From the NCBI GenBank assembly GCA_017303475.1, contig JAFLBO010000040.1, positions 1 to 43,375 on the forward strand: a stretch of 43,375 nucleotides of DNA, written 5' to 3'. The notes under the pieces were generated by a model. It was given only the letters and a program-made list of their open reading frames with translations. It had not been told where the DNA came from and did no database searches. Shown one piece after another: positions 7,965 through 16,115 of the stretch. Each line of letters begins with the position of its first letter. Position 1 is the first letter of the stretch. This DNA is from Chitinophagales bacterium (GTDB lineage: Bacteria > Bacteroidota > Bacteroidia > Chitinophagales > Saprospiraceae). The position numbers and the translations under genes were made by a program.

Positions 7965-8356
7965 CACACTACTGGACATTTTGGTTTCAGACCTATAAGG
8001 TTTCCAAAAACCTATGGTATGTACACAAGTTATATATGGATGTTAAGGCAATCTGGAAACACATCTAACATCTTGTAACCACTCGTTTCAACGAGTGGCC
8101 AGGAATACCCCACTATTCACATCTAGCATCTTTGCAGAGCATCAGCATCCATAACCTATTGAAGATGTGATGTTTTGTAAAGATGCTAGATGTAATGGGT
8201 GGGTCGACTTTTGCCCGCCGTTAAAACAGCGGGTTACAAGATGCAAGATGTTATTAGTGGGGATAATCTCAGAAATTGATTCTCTATTTAACTTGTGTAC
8301 ATACCCTAGGTTTCCATAAACCTTATAGGTCTGAAACCAAAATGTCCAGTAGTGTG
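7965..8356. repeat. Nested palindrome of about 390 bp between convergent genes
   Basis: The outer arms are perfect over 39 bp (7965-8003 with 8318-8356) and continue with few mismatches to about 8033 and 8288. They include gtatgtacacaagtta and its inverse. Inside lie further inverted pairs: catcttgtaacc with ggttacaagatg, and acatctagcatcttt with aaagatgctagatgt. A local hairpin, actcgtttcaacgagt, is also present. The words catctagcatctt and catctaacatcttg recur. The whole segment fills the gap between msrB and the DUF4249 gene and contains no gene. Confidence 0.85.
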
Positions 8357-8359
8357 GGA

Positions 8360-9160
8360 TTAAGGTCCAACCACTATCACTTTTTCGGCCATATACCACA
8401 CCCCGAAGTACCCCAGTGCATTGCCGCTGAGCATGGTGCGCGGATTGTATGGCGTAGGAGAAGATAATGCCCGACCGTCGCTGTTGGCAACGTCTGTAAA
8501 GTAATTGTAATATGCCCTGTCGGTACTCAGTAATTGACAAAGCAAGGTGTCGCCAGGTGCATAGGTGTTCCGGATAATCGGACGCGTAATTTGCTCGCCG
8601 TCGCCCAAACGATCGTCTGTCAGACCGTAAATCTCCGATTCGTAGCGACTATTTCTAAACACTTTCAGGCGGTAATTATCTGCGCTTCCGGCCCGGTCCT
8701 GCCATCGAAAGGCCAGGGAATATTGTTCGGTTCCGCTGTTGCCTCCCGGCCCTCCCGACAAAGCCTTTTCCAGTATCAGGGAGTCTAAAGTAACCGGATA
8801 CGGCGTGATGGCAGGATCGGAAGTAATCAGTTGTCCGTCAGGTAGTTCAATGCGCAGTGATACCACTTCAGCGGGTTGTACTGAGATGTTTTCCAGGTAA
8901 TAAAAACCATCACTGTAGAGCGGAATATCCAGGGTACCATTAGATGTTTGTAGCTGGATGATGGCCCCGTTGACGGTTTCAAAATCGTTGGTTTGGTAGA
9001 AATCGCCGCTTTTGCGCAGCCAAACCGCGCATACACCGGTACCGGCATCCAGATTGGCTTCTACCACAACTCGTTGTTCGGAGCTGTCGAGTTCCAGTTC
9101 AATAACTTCCTCGCAGGCGCAAAGGCAAAAAATGGGGAGCAGAAAAAGGAGCTGTTTCAT
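8360..9160 (-). CDS. DUF4249 family outer-membrane lipoprotein
   Basis: 266 residues. A lipoprotein signal (MKQLLFLLPIFCLCAC, lipid-attached Cys in LCAC) is followed by the DUF4249 opening EEVIELELDSSEQRVVVEANL and a beta-sandwich. DUF4249 proteins are Bacteroidetes lipoproteins encoded directly after TonB receptors and are thought to be accessory surface or periplasmic parts of uptake systems. Here the gene starts one base after the stop of the TonB receptor gene, so they are co-transcribed. The substrate is unknown. Confidence 0.9.
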   Translation of the reverse strand: MKQLLFLLPIFCLCACEEVIELELDSSEQRVVVEANLDAGTGVCAVWLRKSGDFYQTNDFETVNGAIIQLQTSNGTLDIPLYSDGFYYLENISVQPAEVVSLRIELPDGQLITSDPAITPYPVTLDSLILEKALSGGPGGNSGTEQYSLAFRWQDRAGSADNYRLKVFRNSRYESEIYGLTDDRLGDGEQITRPIIRNTYAPGDTLLCQLLSTDRAYYNYFTDVANSDGRALSSPTPYNPRTMLSGNALGYFGVWYMAEKVIVVGP

Positions 9161-9161
9161 G

Positions 9162-11477
9162 TTAAAAAGAAAAATTCCAGGTGAGCGATGGCACTATACC
9201 AAACAAGGAGGTTTTGATGGCTTCTGTTTGATTGGGGTTGGTGGCGCTTTCCTCAAAGGTGATGGAAAAGGCGTTTTTGCGGTTATACACGTTGTAAATG
9301 GACAGATTCAGGTTGGAATTCCAACTTTTTTTCGATTTGAAGTTCCAGGTCAAGCCCAAATCAAGCCTATGATAATCAGGCATGCGGTCGCCATTTCTGC
9401 CGGAATTCAAGGTGATGATCTCTCCGTCTACTTCATATTTACCGGTTGGAAAGGTTACGGCATCGCCGGTGTAGTATACCCAGGCGGCGGAAGCGCTAAG
9501 TCGGGGCGCCAACTGATAGGTAGCCACCACTGCAATATCGTGCGTGCGGTCTTGCCTGGCCGAAAACCATTGTCCGCCATTGATGGCGTCAAACTGCCGT
9601 TCTGATGTAGATAAGGTGTAGGAAACCCAGCCGCTGAGTTTTCCGCTGTTTTTCTTCACCATAAATTCAGCCCCATACGCACGACCCTTCCCAAAAACCA
9701 GTTCCGCTTCCAGGTTGGGATTCAAAAAGGTTTCAGCGCCATCTTCGTATTCCACCTGGTTGTTCAGCGACTTGTAATAGGTCTCTACGCTGAATTCCCA
9801 TTGATTATCAGGCCATTGATAGAAATATCCCAGCGAATACTGGTTGCCAATTTCCGGTTTCACCAAAGGGGTGCTCGGATACCAGATATCGGTTGGCGTG
9901 CCTGAAGTGGAGTTCGACAGCAGGTGCAGGTACTGGTACATGCGGTTGTAGCCGGCTTTCAGCGAACTGTGGTCGTTCAGCATATAACTGGCGCTGGCCC
10001 GCGGCTCAAAACCCGCCGTAGTATGGTAAAACACACCATCTCCATAGTTGGTGCTACCCTCAGGCTGATCCATGCTGTTGTAGGTTTTTACCTCGAACGG
10101 ACCAATATTACTGAAGGTGCTCAAGCGTGCGCCGTAGTAAATCATGAGGTTGTTGCTCAGTTTTTGTTCGTTATCCAGGTAAATGCCAGTCTCCAGCGCC
10201 TGTTGCTGCGGCAATTCTATGGTTTGGTTGTTTTCGCCGTTTTCTTCGGCAGTAAATTTTCCGGGTTTAAACTGGTGGTAAACCGCGTTCCAGCCAAACT
10301 GCATGCTGTTTTTTGGGTTGGTATACCAGTTGAAATCCTGTTTTAGGTTGTAGTCAAAAATGCCTGAACTCAGGTTTATGCCTGCACCAGCATTGTCAAC
10401 GCCAAAACCATAATCAAAATCACTGTAAATGAAAGAGGTGTTGCTGAACAACTGCTCGTTGAACACATGATTCCAGCGCACAGTAGCCGTGGTATTGCCC
10501 CAGTCCAGACCAATACGGTTCAAATTAAACACATCCCGACCGAAGTAACCCGACAAGAAAATCCGGTCTTTTTCGCCAAAATGGCAATTGGCTTTTGCAT
10601 TGAAATCGTAGAAATACAGGGTGGTTTGGTCAAAATCGTTGCTGAAAGCCTTCAGCACCAGATCGGCATACGTGCGCCGCCCCGACAGGATCAGGGAGCC
10701 ATTACCGGCGGCATCCAGCGGAGTTTCCACCGTCAGGCGGGATGCAATAAGCCCAATACCGCCAGATACCGCGGGTTTTTTGCTGTTGCCATTTTTCATC
10801 CGCACATCCAGCACAGAAGAAATACGGCCGCCGTATTGCGCCGGAATACCACCCTTATAGAGTTTCACATCCTTCAGGGCATCTGAATTAAACACGGAGA
10901 AGAAACCAAGTAAATGGGAGGCATTGTACACCGGCGCCTCGTCCAGCAGCACCAGATTTTGATCCGTATCGCCACCGCGCACAAAGAATCCGGCGCTGCC
11001 TTCACTGTTCGGACTCACGCCGGGCAGGAGTTGTATGGTTTTCAGGATGTCCTGTTCTCCAAACAGCACCGGAATTTTTTTGGCGTCCTGGATAGACAGG
11101 GTCGCTACGCCAATTTCTGTACTGCGCAGCTGCTGGTCGTCGCGTTTTGCACTTACCACCACCTCCGAGAGCGCCATTCCGGAGTCCAATTCCACATCGA
11201 GGCGCTGGTCGGTTTGCAGGTCTATATCCAGTGTTTTGGAATCATAGCCCACGTAGCTGAACCGCACCTGATAGCGACCTTTGGGTAGAGAGATGGCGTA
11301 GTAGCCGTATTCATTGGTGCTTACATGTTTGGAAATAGCCGGCACACCAACACCGGCGTACAACAGTTCTTCACCGGATTGGGCGTCTTTGAGGTATCCG
11401 GAAAGCGTTACTTGTTGTGCCTGCACGCAGGAAGCGCCCAAAAAAGTGATACAAAGGACTAAAAGGGGATGTTGCAT
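9162..11477 (-). CDS. TonB-dependent outer-membrane receptor with carboxypeptidase-like N-domain
   Basis: 771 residues from the ATG at 11477. The signal peptide is MQHPLLVLCITFLGASCVQAQ. The upstream codons to 11528 add a non-signal extension and are not favoured. Residues about 22-105 form a CarboxypepD-regulatory-like beta-sandwich (VTLSGYLKDAQSGEELLYAG, FSYVGYDS). The plug domain follows (about 115-230; FVRGGDTDQNLVLLDEAPVY and GGIPAQYGGRISSVLDVR). The remainder is a 22-strand barrel ending in the typical aromatic LTWNFSF. The family imports large or scarce nutrients across the outer membrane with TonB energy. Together with the DUF4249 lipoprotein it makes a two-gene uptake operon. A LytS/LytTR pair is transcribed divergently and may control it. 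Confidence 0.95.
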   Translation of the reverse strand: MQHPLLVLCITFLGASCVQAQQVTLSGYLKDAQSGEELLYAGVGVPAISKHVSTNEYGYYAISLPKGRYQVRFSYVGYDSKTLDIDLQTDQRLDVELDSGMALSEVVVSAKRDDQQLRSTEIGVATLSIQDAKKIPVLFGEQDILKTIQLLPGVSPNSEGSAGFFVRGGDTDQNLVLLDEAPVYNASHLLGFFSVFNSDALKDVKLYKGGIPAQYGGRISSVLDVRMKNGNSKKPAVSGGIGLIASRLTVETPLDAAGNGSLILSGRRTYADLVLKAFSNDFDQTTLYFYDFNAKANCHFGEKDRIFLSGYFGRDVFNLNRIGLDWGNTTATVRWNHVFNEQLFSNTSFIYSDFDYGFGVDNAGAGINLSSGIFDYNLKQDFNWYTNPKNSMQFGWNAVYHQFKPGKFTAEENGENNQTIELPQQQALETGIYLDNEQKLSNNLMIYYGARLSTFSNIGPFEVKTYNSMDQPEGSTNYGDGVFYHTTAGFEPRASASYMLNDHSSLKAGYNRMYQYLHLLSNSTSGTPTDIWYPSTPLVKPEIGNQYSLGYFYQWPDNQWEFSVETYYKSLNNQVEYEDGAETFLNPNLEAELVFGKGRAYGAEFMVKKNSGKLSGWVSYTLSTSERQFDAINGGQWFSARQDRTHDIAVVATYQLAPRLSASAAWVYYTGDAVTFPTGKYEVDGEIITLNSGRNGDRMPDYHRLDLGLTWNFKSKKSWNSNLNLSIYNVYNRKNAFSITFEESATNPNQTEAIKTSLFGIVPSLTWNFSF

Positions 11478-11682
11478 GGGTATCTTGTTTACAGGAACAA
11501 AGAACGCCGGAGCTCTCCCTCGCGTCAAATAGAATCAATGAACGGCCGGAATTAGTCAATGAACAGGATAGATGGGTTGATTTTCTCTCAATGTTTGTAT
11601 GTTTTTTAACTGGGTTGGTTGATCCTTTTTGGATAGTCTGATCAAAAGCCTAATTTTTGAGCTAACAATTAATGCCTTTAAA

Positions 11683-12684
11683 ATGAGGTCTCGCTTATTG
11701 CAACAGATGTTATTCTGGTGTCTGCTTTGGACGGTAGCATATCAGATGAATCGTGGCCCGGATTTCTCTTACGAATTTCTGTACCGAATGTTTTTTTTGG
11801 CGCCTGGAATCGCATTGGTAATCTATGTAAATACCAGTGTTTTGTTGCCACGATTATATTTTTCCAGGCAATACCTCTGGTATGCTTTGGCAGGATTACT
11901 CCTGATTGGCGTATTGAGTCGACTAATCCTGTTGTTGCATCCGGCCTTTGAACAAGAAACCCAGTTGCGCACAGGCATGTTCAAAGCCGGGTTCCTGGCG
12001 GTCCCCTTAGCCGTTTCATTAATTGGCAATGCATTATATGAAGTTTCCTTATACGCAAAGGGGAAGGAGCAGGAAACAATTGCTTTACATACAGAAAAGC
12101 TGGAAGCAGAAATGAAGTTTCTCAAGTCGCAGATAAATCCTCACTTCCTGTTTAATGCATTAAATAATATTTACACCCAGACTTTGTTGAAATCTGAGGA
12201 TGCTCCTGAAAACCTGCTTAGATTGTCGACCATGTTGCGCTATGTGTTGTATGAATGTTCGGCGGCATACGTACCCCTGAGAAAGGAACTTGACTACATC
12301 AGAAATTATGTTGATTTGTTCCGACTCAAGGATAGCGCCGGAATCAATATTCAAATGGATCTGGATGATACCCGACCTGAACGAATGATAGCGCCTTTAT
12401 TATTTGTACCACTCATTGAGAATGCATTTAAGCATAGTGGTATTGAAAAAATAGGAAAAGGCTGGGTCGTGGTGACGCTCCGTAACACCTCTAATGATTT
12501 GGTTTTTATGGTGAAAAACAGCCAGGATAATATGCTGCAACCAAAAGATAAAACTGGCGGCATTGGATTGAATAATGTGCGCCGGCAGCTGGAATTGGTA
12601 TATCCCAACAAGCATGAATTTCATGTAAGAATGGAAAACGATATCTTTGAAGTACAACTAAAATTGCTGGAAATCCATGATTAG
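11683..12684 (+). CDS. LytS/YehU-type sensor histidine kinase
   Basis: 333 residues from the ATG at 11683 (MRSRLLQQMLFW). The frame extends to a TTG at 11629, which is less likely. Four transmembrane segments occupy about the first 125 residues. The His_kinase domain (PF06580 type) has the phospho-accepting His in SQINPHFLFNALNNIYTQ at about residue 153. The ATPase N-box is PLLFVPLIENAFKHSG and the G-box is KTGGIGLNNVRRQLEL. The 3' end overlaps the start of the LytTR gene by 8 bases, so the two form a two-component pair. Divergence from the TonB/DUF4249 operon suggests that operon as a possible target; this is inference. Confidence 0.93.
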   Translation: MRSRLLQQMLFWCLLWTVAYQMNRGPDFSYEFLYRMFFLAPGIALVIYVNTSVLLPRLYFSRQYLWYALAGLLLIGVLSRLILLLHPAFEQETQLRTGMFKAGFLAVPLAVSLIGNALYEVSLYAKGKEQETIALHTEKLEAEMKFLKSQINPHFLFNALNNIYTQTLLKSEDAPENLLRLSTMLRYVLYECSAAYVPLRKELDYIRNYVDLFRLKDSAGINIQMDLDDTRPERMIAPLLFVPLIENAFKHSGIEKIGKGWVVVTLRNTSNDLVFMVKNSQDNMLQPKDKTGGIGLNNVRRQLELVYPNKHEFHVRMENDIFEVQLKLLEIHD

Positions 12685-13366
12685 ATGTCTGGTCATTGAT
12701 GATGAAGAGCTGGCTCGCACCTTGCTCAGCAACTACATTTCAAGGTTGCCACATGTAGAATTGGCGGGTACTTGCAGGAATCCGCCGGAAGCTATGGCTT
12801 ATTTGCATCAGGACCAGGTGGATTTGCTTTTATTGGATATTCAGATGCCTGAATTGAGCGGCACGGAATTTCTACGCAGCTTGTCGCAACGTCCGCTCGT
12901 TATCTTCACAACGGCATATCCGGATTATGCATTGGAAGGTTATGAACTGGATGTAGTAGATTATTTATTAAAACCATTTAGTTTTGAACGATTTGTTCAG
13001 GCTATTCAAAAAGCAACGGAACGTCTGAAATTGAAAAGCACTACGGTTTCAGATCAGGATATTATTTTGGTAAAATCTGAGCATCGGCTGCATCGACTAA
13101 AGCTGGATGATATACTTTTTATTGAAGGAATGAGGGAGTATGTTGCATTTCATACTCGAACTTGCGGAAAAATTCTTTCTCTGCTATCCTTGAAACAACT
13201 GGAGGAAGAATTGCCTGCACAGGACTTTATCCGAGTCCATAAATCGTATATTGTTGCTATAAAAGGTATAAAAGCACTGGAGGGAAACCAATTAATGGTA
13301 GAAGGCGGCAAATTGCCAATTGGTGCCACATTTCGGGAAGAGGTGATAAAACGCTGCTTTGGTTAA
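12677..13366 (+). CDS. LytTR-family response regulator
   Basis: 229 residues. The receiver domain (1-120) has the acidic pocket D8-D9, the phospho-acceptor D54 in LLLLDIQMPELSG, the conserved Thr in FTTAYPDYA and the Lys in DYLLKPFS. The C-terminal LytTR DNA-binding domain (about 130-229) shows ILFIEGMREYVAFHT and FIRVHKSYIVAI. It overlaps the upstream kinase gene by 8 bases and is its cognate partner. It ends shortly before a terminator hairpin shared with the convergent MoxR gene. Confidence 0.95.
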   Translation: MIRCLVIDDEELARTLLSNYISRLPHVELAGTCRNPPEAMAYLHQDQVDLLLLDIQMPELSGTEFLRSLSQRPLVIFTTAYPDYALEGYELDVVDYLLKPFSFERFVQAIQKATERLKLKSTTVSDQDIILVKSEHRLHRLKLDDILFIEGMREYVAFHTRTCGKILSLLSLKQLEEELPAQDFIRVHKSYIVAIKGIKALEGNQLMVEGGKLPIGATFREEVIKRCFG

Positions 13367-13427
13367 ACAGGAGCTTCCAATGTCCGATTGCTTTCGCAGA
13401 AATTCTTGGAAATAACCCAAAACAACA

Positions 13428-13454
13428 GACCCGGGCGTTTTACACACCCGGGTC
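13428..13454. terminator. Bidirectional hairpin between convergent genes
   Basis: 8-bp arms (gacccggg and cccgggtc) around an 11-nt T-containing loop. It lies between the LytTR stop (13366) and the MoxR stop (13475). The right side continues directly into the word run ccaccgtctaccgtccacc, which runs up to and includes the MoxR stop codon. Confidence 0.65.
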
Positions 13455-13477
13455 CACCGTCTACCGTCCACCGTCTA
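13455..13477. repeat. Word run ccaccgtctaccgt ending in the MoxR stop codon
   Basis: The word ccaccgtcta / ccgtccaccg repeats here, and the TAG stop of the MoxR gene (minus strand) is made by its ccgtcta part. The same word recurs at 29971-30005, where it ends at the mscL stop, and inverted at 29878-29910. Confidence 0.65.
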
Positions 13478-14437
13478 AAGCATGGATTCAATGATATTCT
13501 CTTCTGTGATACCTTCTGCTTCCGCTTTGTAGTTGCGTACAATACGGTGACGAAGCACGAGATTGGCAATGGCCTGCACATCTTCGATGTCTGGCGAGTA
13601 TTTGCCGCGGATGGCTGCATGGCATTTTGCGCCAAGGGCCAGGTACTGACTGGCGCGCGGACCAGCGCCCCAACCGAGGTAGCTATTGGCTTCTTTGGTG
13701 GCACGCGGGGTGTTTGGGCGCGTTTTGGCTACGAGGCCAACTGCGTATTCCAGCACGTTGTCGCTCACCGGAATTTTGCGGATAAGCTGCTGAAAATCCT
13801 TAATTTGTTCCGCATTCAGGATATGTTTCAGGTCCACCTTGCGTGAAGAAGTGGTATTCTTTACTACTTCTACTTCCTGCTCATAAGTAGGATAGGTAAG
13901 TGGAATATTGAACATAAAACGGTCGAGCTGAGCTTCCGGCAGCGGATAGGTGCCTTCCTGCTCAATCGGGTTTTGAGTAGCCAGTACAAAAAACGGGGAA
14001 GGCAGATCATGGCGCTGACCGCTCACAGTTACGGAGCGTTCCTGCATGGCTTCCAGGAGTGCTGCCTGGGTTTTGGGCGGTGTACGGTTGATCTCGTCGG
14101 CCAAAACGATGTTGGCAAATACAGGGCCGCGCATGAAACGGAAATGACGGGATTCGTCCAGGATTTCAGATCCGGTGATGTCGGAAGGCATCAGGTCGGG
14201 CGTAAACTGAATACGTTTAAAATCCAGATCCAGAACTTCAGCAATGGTACTTACGAGCAGGGTTTTAGCCAAACCCGGCACCCCAACCAGCAGGGCGTGA
14301 CCATTGGAAAACAAGGAAATAATCACGGCGCGAACTACATCTTCCTGACCTACAATTACTTTGCTGATCTCTGCGGAAAGGTCTTTATACGACTGTGCAA
14401 GCGCGTCTATTGCTTCTACATCCGATTTATTTGCCAT
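13475..14437 (-). CDS. MoxR-family AAA+ ATPase
   Basis: 320 residues. Walker A is GVPGLAKT (residues 52-59) and Walker B is IVLADEINR with D114-E115. The sensor region is VLATQNPIEQEGTYPLPEAQ, a MoxR hallmark. A C-terminal lid domain follows (RATKEANSYLGWGAGPRASQ). MoxR ATPases act as chaperone-like activators, usually with DUF58 and von Willebrand A proteins encoded next door. No such partners are present here, so this copy is an orphan or its partners are elsewhere. The start is supported by the AAA N-terminus and by a TACCTTTG box upstream. The stop codon is part of the ccgtcta repeat word. Confidence 0.94.
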   Translation of the reverse strand: MANKSDVEAIDALAQSYKDLSAEISKVIVGQEDVVRAVIISLFSNGHALLVGVPGLAKTLLVSTIAEVLDLDFKRIQFTPDLMPSDITGSEILDESRHFRFMRGPVFANIVLADEINRTPPKTQAALLEAMQERSVTVSGQRHDLPSPFFVLATQNPIEQEGTYPLPEAQLDRFMFNIPLTYPTYEQEVEVVKNTTSSRKVDLKHILNAEQIKDFQQLIRKIPVSDNVLEYAVGLVAKTRPNTPRATKEANSYLGWGAGPRASQYLALGAKCHAAIRGKYSPDIEDVQAIANLVLRHRIVRNYKAEAEGITEENIIESML

Positions 14438-14503
14438 TTGAATGAATGTGTGTGGGTAATGGGTTTAATGTGATTAATGTGGGGAATTTGGTTCGCGGGG
14501 TTG

Positions 14504-14511
14504 CAAAGGTA
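14504..14511 (-). promoter_or_regulatory. Candidate -7 box of the MoxR gene
   Basis: TACCTTTG on the minus strand lies 66 bases before the MoxR ATG. The leader between contains the word cacattaatcacattaa, also seen before the gene at 3383. Confidence 0.45.
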
Positions 14512-14583
14512 GCCAAACAAGCTTAGGCTGAAAAGGTTCGACTACAATTGGCAAGTTAAAGACAGTAAAAAATCGGCGAAGGT

Positions 14584-15153
14584 TCAACCTGCGTACAATT
14601 TCAGGCAATTTTGACACAAACATGTGCTGCCGAATTGTCGTTTGAGGGTTTCCTGTGTGGCCGGGTGTATGTTCTGAATTTCTTTGCACCAGCAGGTATC
14701 GTCGGCATAACACAAAAAAGGTGTTTTGCACCGCGGGCAACTGCTCACAAAACTGCTTTCGTCTTGCACCCAGGCGGCCTCTACACGACCACTGATGGGC
14801 GGATATTTTTGTGTTTGGGTGAGCGGCCCCATTTTGGCATGAATAGGCGGATTGAGTTTCCGAACCTGCACTTTCACACTTTTCATCTGGGAAAACTGCC
14901 GTTTCATGCGGTAAATGATATTGGTTACCACGGTTTCCAGCAATTTTTTGGGTTGCGCCATTTCTGCCATGCAAATCTGGTACACCGTTTCATAATTCAC
15001 TGGGGTAAACTCAATATCATCTGTTTTGGCTGCCAGGGCAATGCCGGTTTGCACCTCTACATTCACTACGTATTCGCCACCTAATACCTGCTCCTCCGGG
15101 TGCACCCCGTGGAAAGCATGAAATCGCATTCCTTCCAATACAATGAGAGCCAT
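14584..15153 (-). CDS. folB: Dihydroneopterin aldolase fused to a Cys-rich CWC domain
   Basis: 189 residues, against about 120 for ordinary FolB. Residues 1-120 are dihydroneopterin aldolase (folate pathway, cytoplasm; forms 6-hydroxymethyl-dihydropterin). The catalytic elements are present: MRFHAFHGVHPEEQ with the pterin-site Glu, Tyr54 in VNYETVY, and Lys99 in VRKLNPPI. Residues about 137-189 form a zinc-ribbon-like module with cysteines at 139, 142, 148, 154, 156, 178, 180 and 183. This matches the small Cys-rich CWC family, normally a free-standing protein of about 70 residues. The fusion is continuous with no frameshift. It lies between ppgK and moxR on the same strand, and its start codon is preceded by the word run cactcaaacactcacac. 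Confidence 0.9.
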   Translation of the reverse strand: MALIVLEGMRFHAFHGVHPEEQVLGGEYVVNVEVQTGIALAAKTDDIEFTPVNYETVYQICMAEMAQPKKLLETVVTNIIYRMKRQFSQMKSVKVQVRKLNPPIHAKMGPLTQTQKYPPISGRVEAAWVQDESSFVSSCPRCKTPFLCYADDTCWCKEIQNIHPATQETLKRQFGSTCLCQNCLKLYAG

Positions 15154-15282
15154 TCGTGTGAGTGTTTGAGTGCCTGAGTGTGTGAGTGTTTGAGTTGGCG
15201 TTCGGTTGGGCAGCAGTACCAGCCTTTGCGCCTTAGTGCCTTTGCGCCTTAGTGCCTTGCGCCTTAGTGCCTTTGCGCCTTA
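15154..15282. repeat. Two tandem word families between ppgK and folB
   Basis: On the minus strand the ppgK stop TAA is part of the word cactaaggcgcaaagg, which repeats about four times (15215-15285). A second family, cactcaaacactcacac, occupies 15154-15200 and runs up to the folB ATG. So one word is anchored on the stop codon and another on the start codon. No hairpin pairs the two. Confidence 0.75.
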
Positions 15283-16035
15283 GTGTTTCCCGCTTTGTGT
15301 CTTGTCATAAGCGTAGGAGGCGGCTCCAATGATCCCTGCGTTGTTGAGCAGTTTGGCCGGCACTACCCGTGCTTCGGTTATTAACTGGTGCTTGTATTGT
15401 TCAAAAAACTTGCTCTCTCCGCCGCCCAGGATGAATAAATCCGGTGAAAACAGCAGTTCAAGGTGGTTCAGGTACTCATTGAACCTATCGGCCCATTCGC
15501 TCCTGCTGATTTTGAGTCTGGAGCGGGCGCCGGATGAACACCAGGCTTCTGCAGGCTTGCCGTGTTTCCACAACACATGGCCCAGCTCGGTATTCGGAAT
15601 CAATTGGCCCTGATAAAAAAGGGCCGAACCCAATCCAGTGCCAATGGTTATCAACAATACCAGGCCTTTTTCGCCAACACCCAGGCCATGGTGCATTTCT
15701 GCTACTCCGGCGGCATCGGCATCGTTGGTGGCAAAAACCGGACATCCGCAGGCCTTGCCAAACACTTCCTGAATATCGGTATCAATCCAGCTTTTATCAA
15801 TATTGGCGGCAGATTTGGCCACGCCGTTTTTTACAATACTTGGGAAACCGCATCCAACGGGACCCTTGTAATTGAAATATTCCACAATCTCCGCAAATGC
15901 CCCGGCCATAGCCTGAGGCGTGGAAGGCTGCGGCGTAGGTACGCGAAATCGCTCACCGGTAAGTTTCCCGTTTTGTACATCCACGACAGCGCCCTTGATC
16001 CCTGATGCGCCAACGTCGATTCCAAGAATTTGCAT
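15280..16035 (-). CDS. ppgK: Polyphosphate glucokinase (ROK family)
   Basis: 251 residues, the usual PPGK size. The phosphate-binding N-terminus is GIDVGASGIKGAVVD, and the family motif LITIGTGLGSALFYQG and the Asp-containing NDADAAGVAE are both clear. The ROK zinc motif is absent, as expected for polyphosphate glucokinases. The enzyme phosphorylates glucose using inorganic polyphosphate (often also ATP). It is followed 80 bases upstream by pdxA on the same strand. The TAA is embedded in the cactaaggcgc word repeat. Confidence 0.92.
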   Translation of the reverse strand: MQILGIDVGASGIKGAVVDVQNGKLTGERFRVPTPQPSTPQAMAGAFAEIVEYFNYKGPVGCGFPSIVKNGVAKSAANIDKSWIDTDIQEVFGKACGCPVFATNDADAAGVAEMHHGLGVGEKGLVLLITIGTGLGSALFYQGQLIPNTELGHVLWKHGKPAEAWCSSGARSRLKISRSEWADRFNEYLNHLELLFSPDLFILGGGESKFFEQYKHQLITEARVVPAKLLNNAGIIGAASYAYDKTQSGKH

Positions 16036-16115
16036 AAAGTTGATTTGAGTAAGGTGGTAATGTGGGGAATACGCCTCAGCAATAAAACTATAAAAAGACT
16101 ATTGAAACAGCCTCT

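Noticed and set aside
15215..15285. Intrinsic terminator of ppgK
   Set aside because: The words are tandem and direct, not inverted, and no T-run follows, so I list it only as a repeat.
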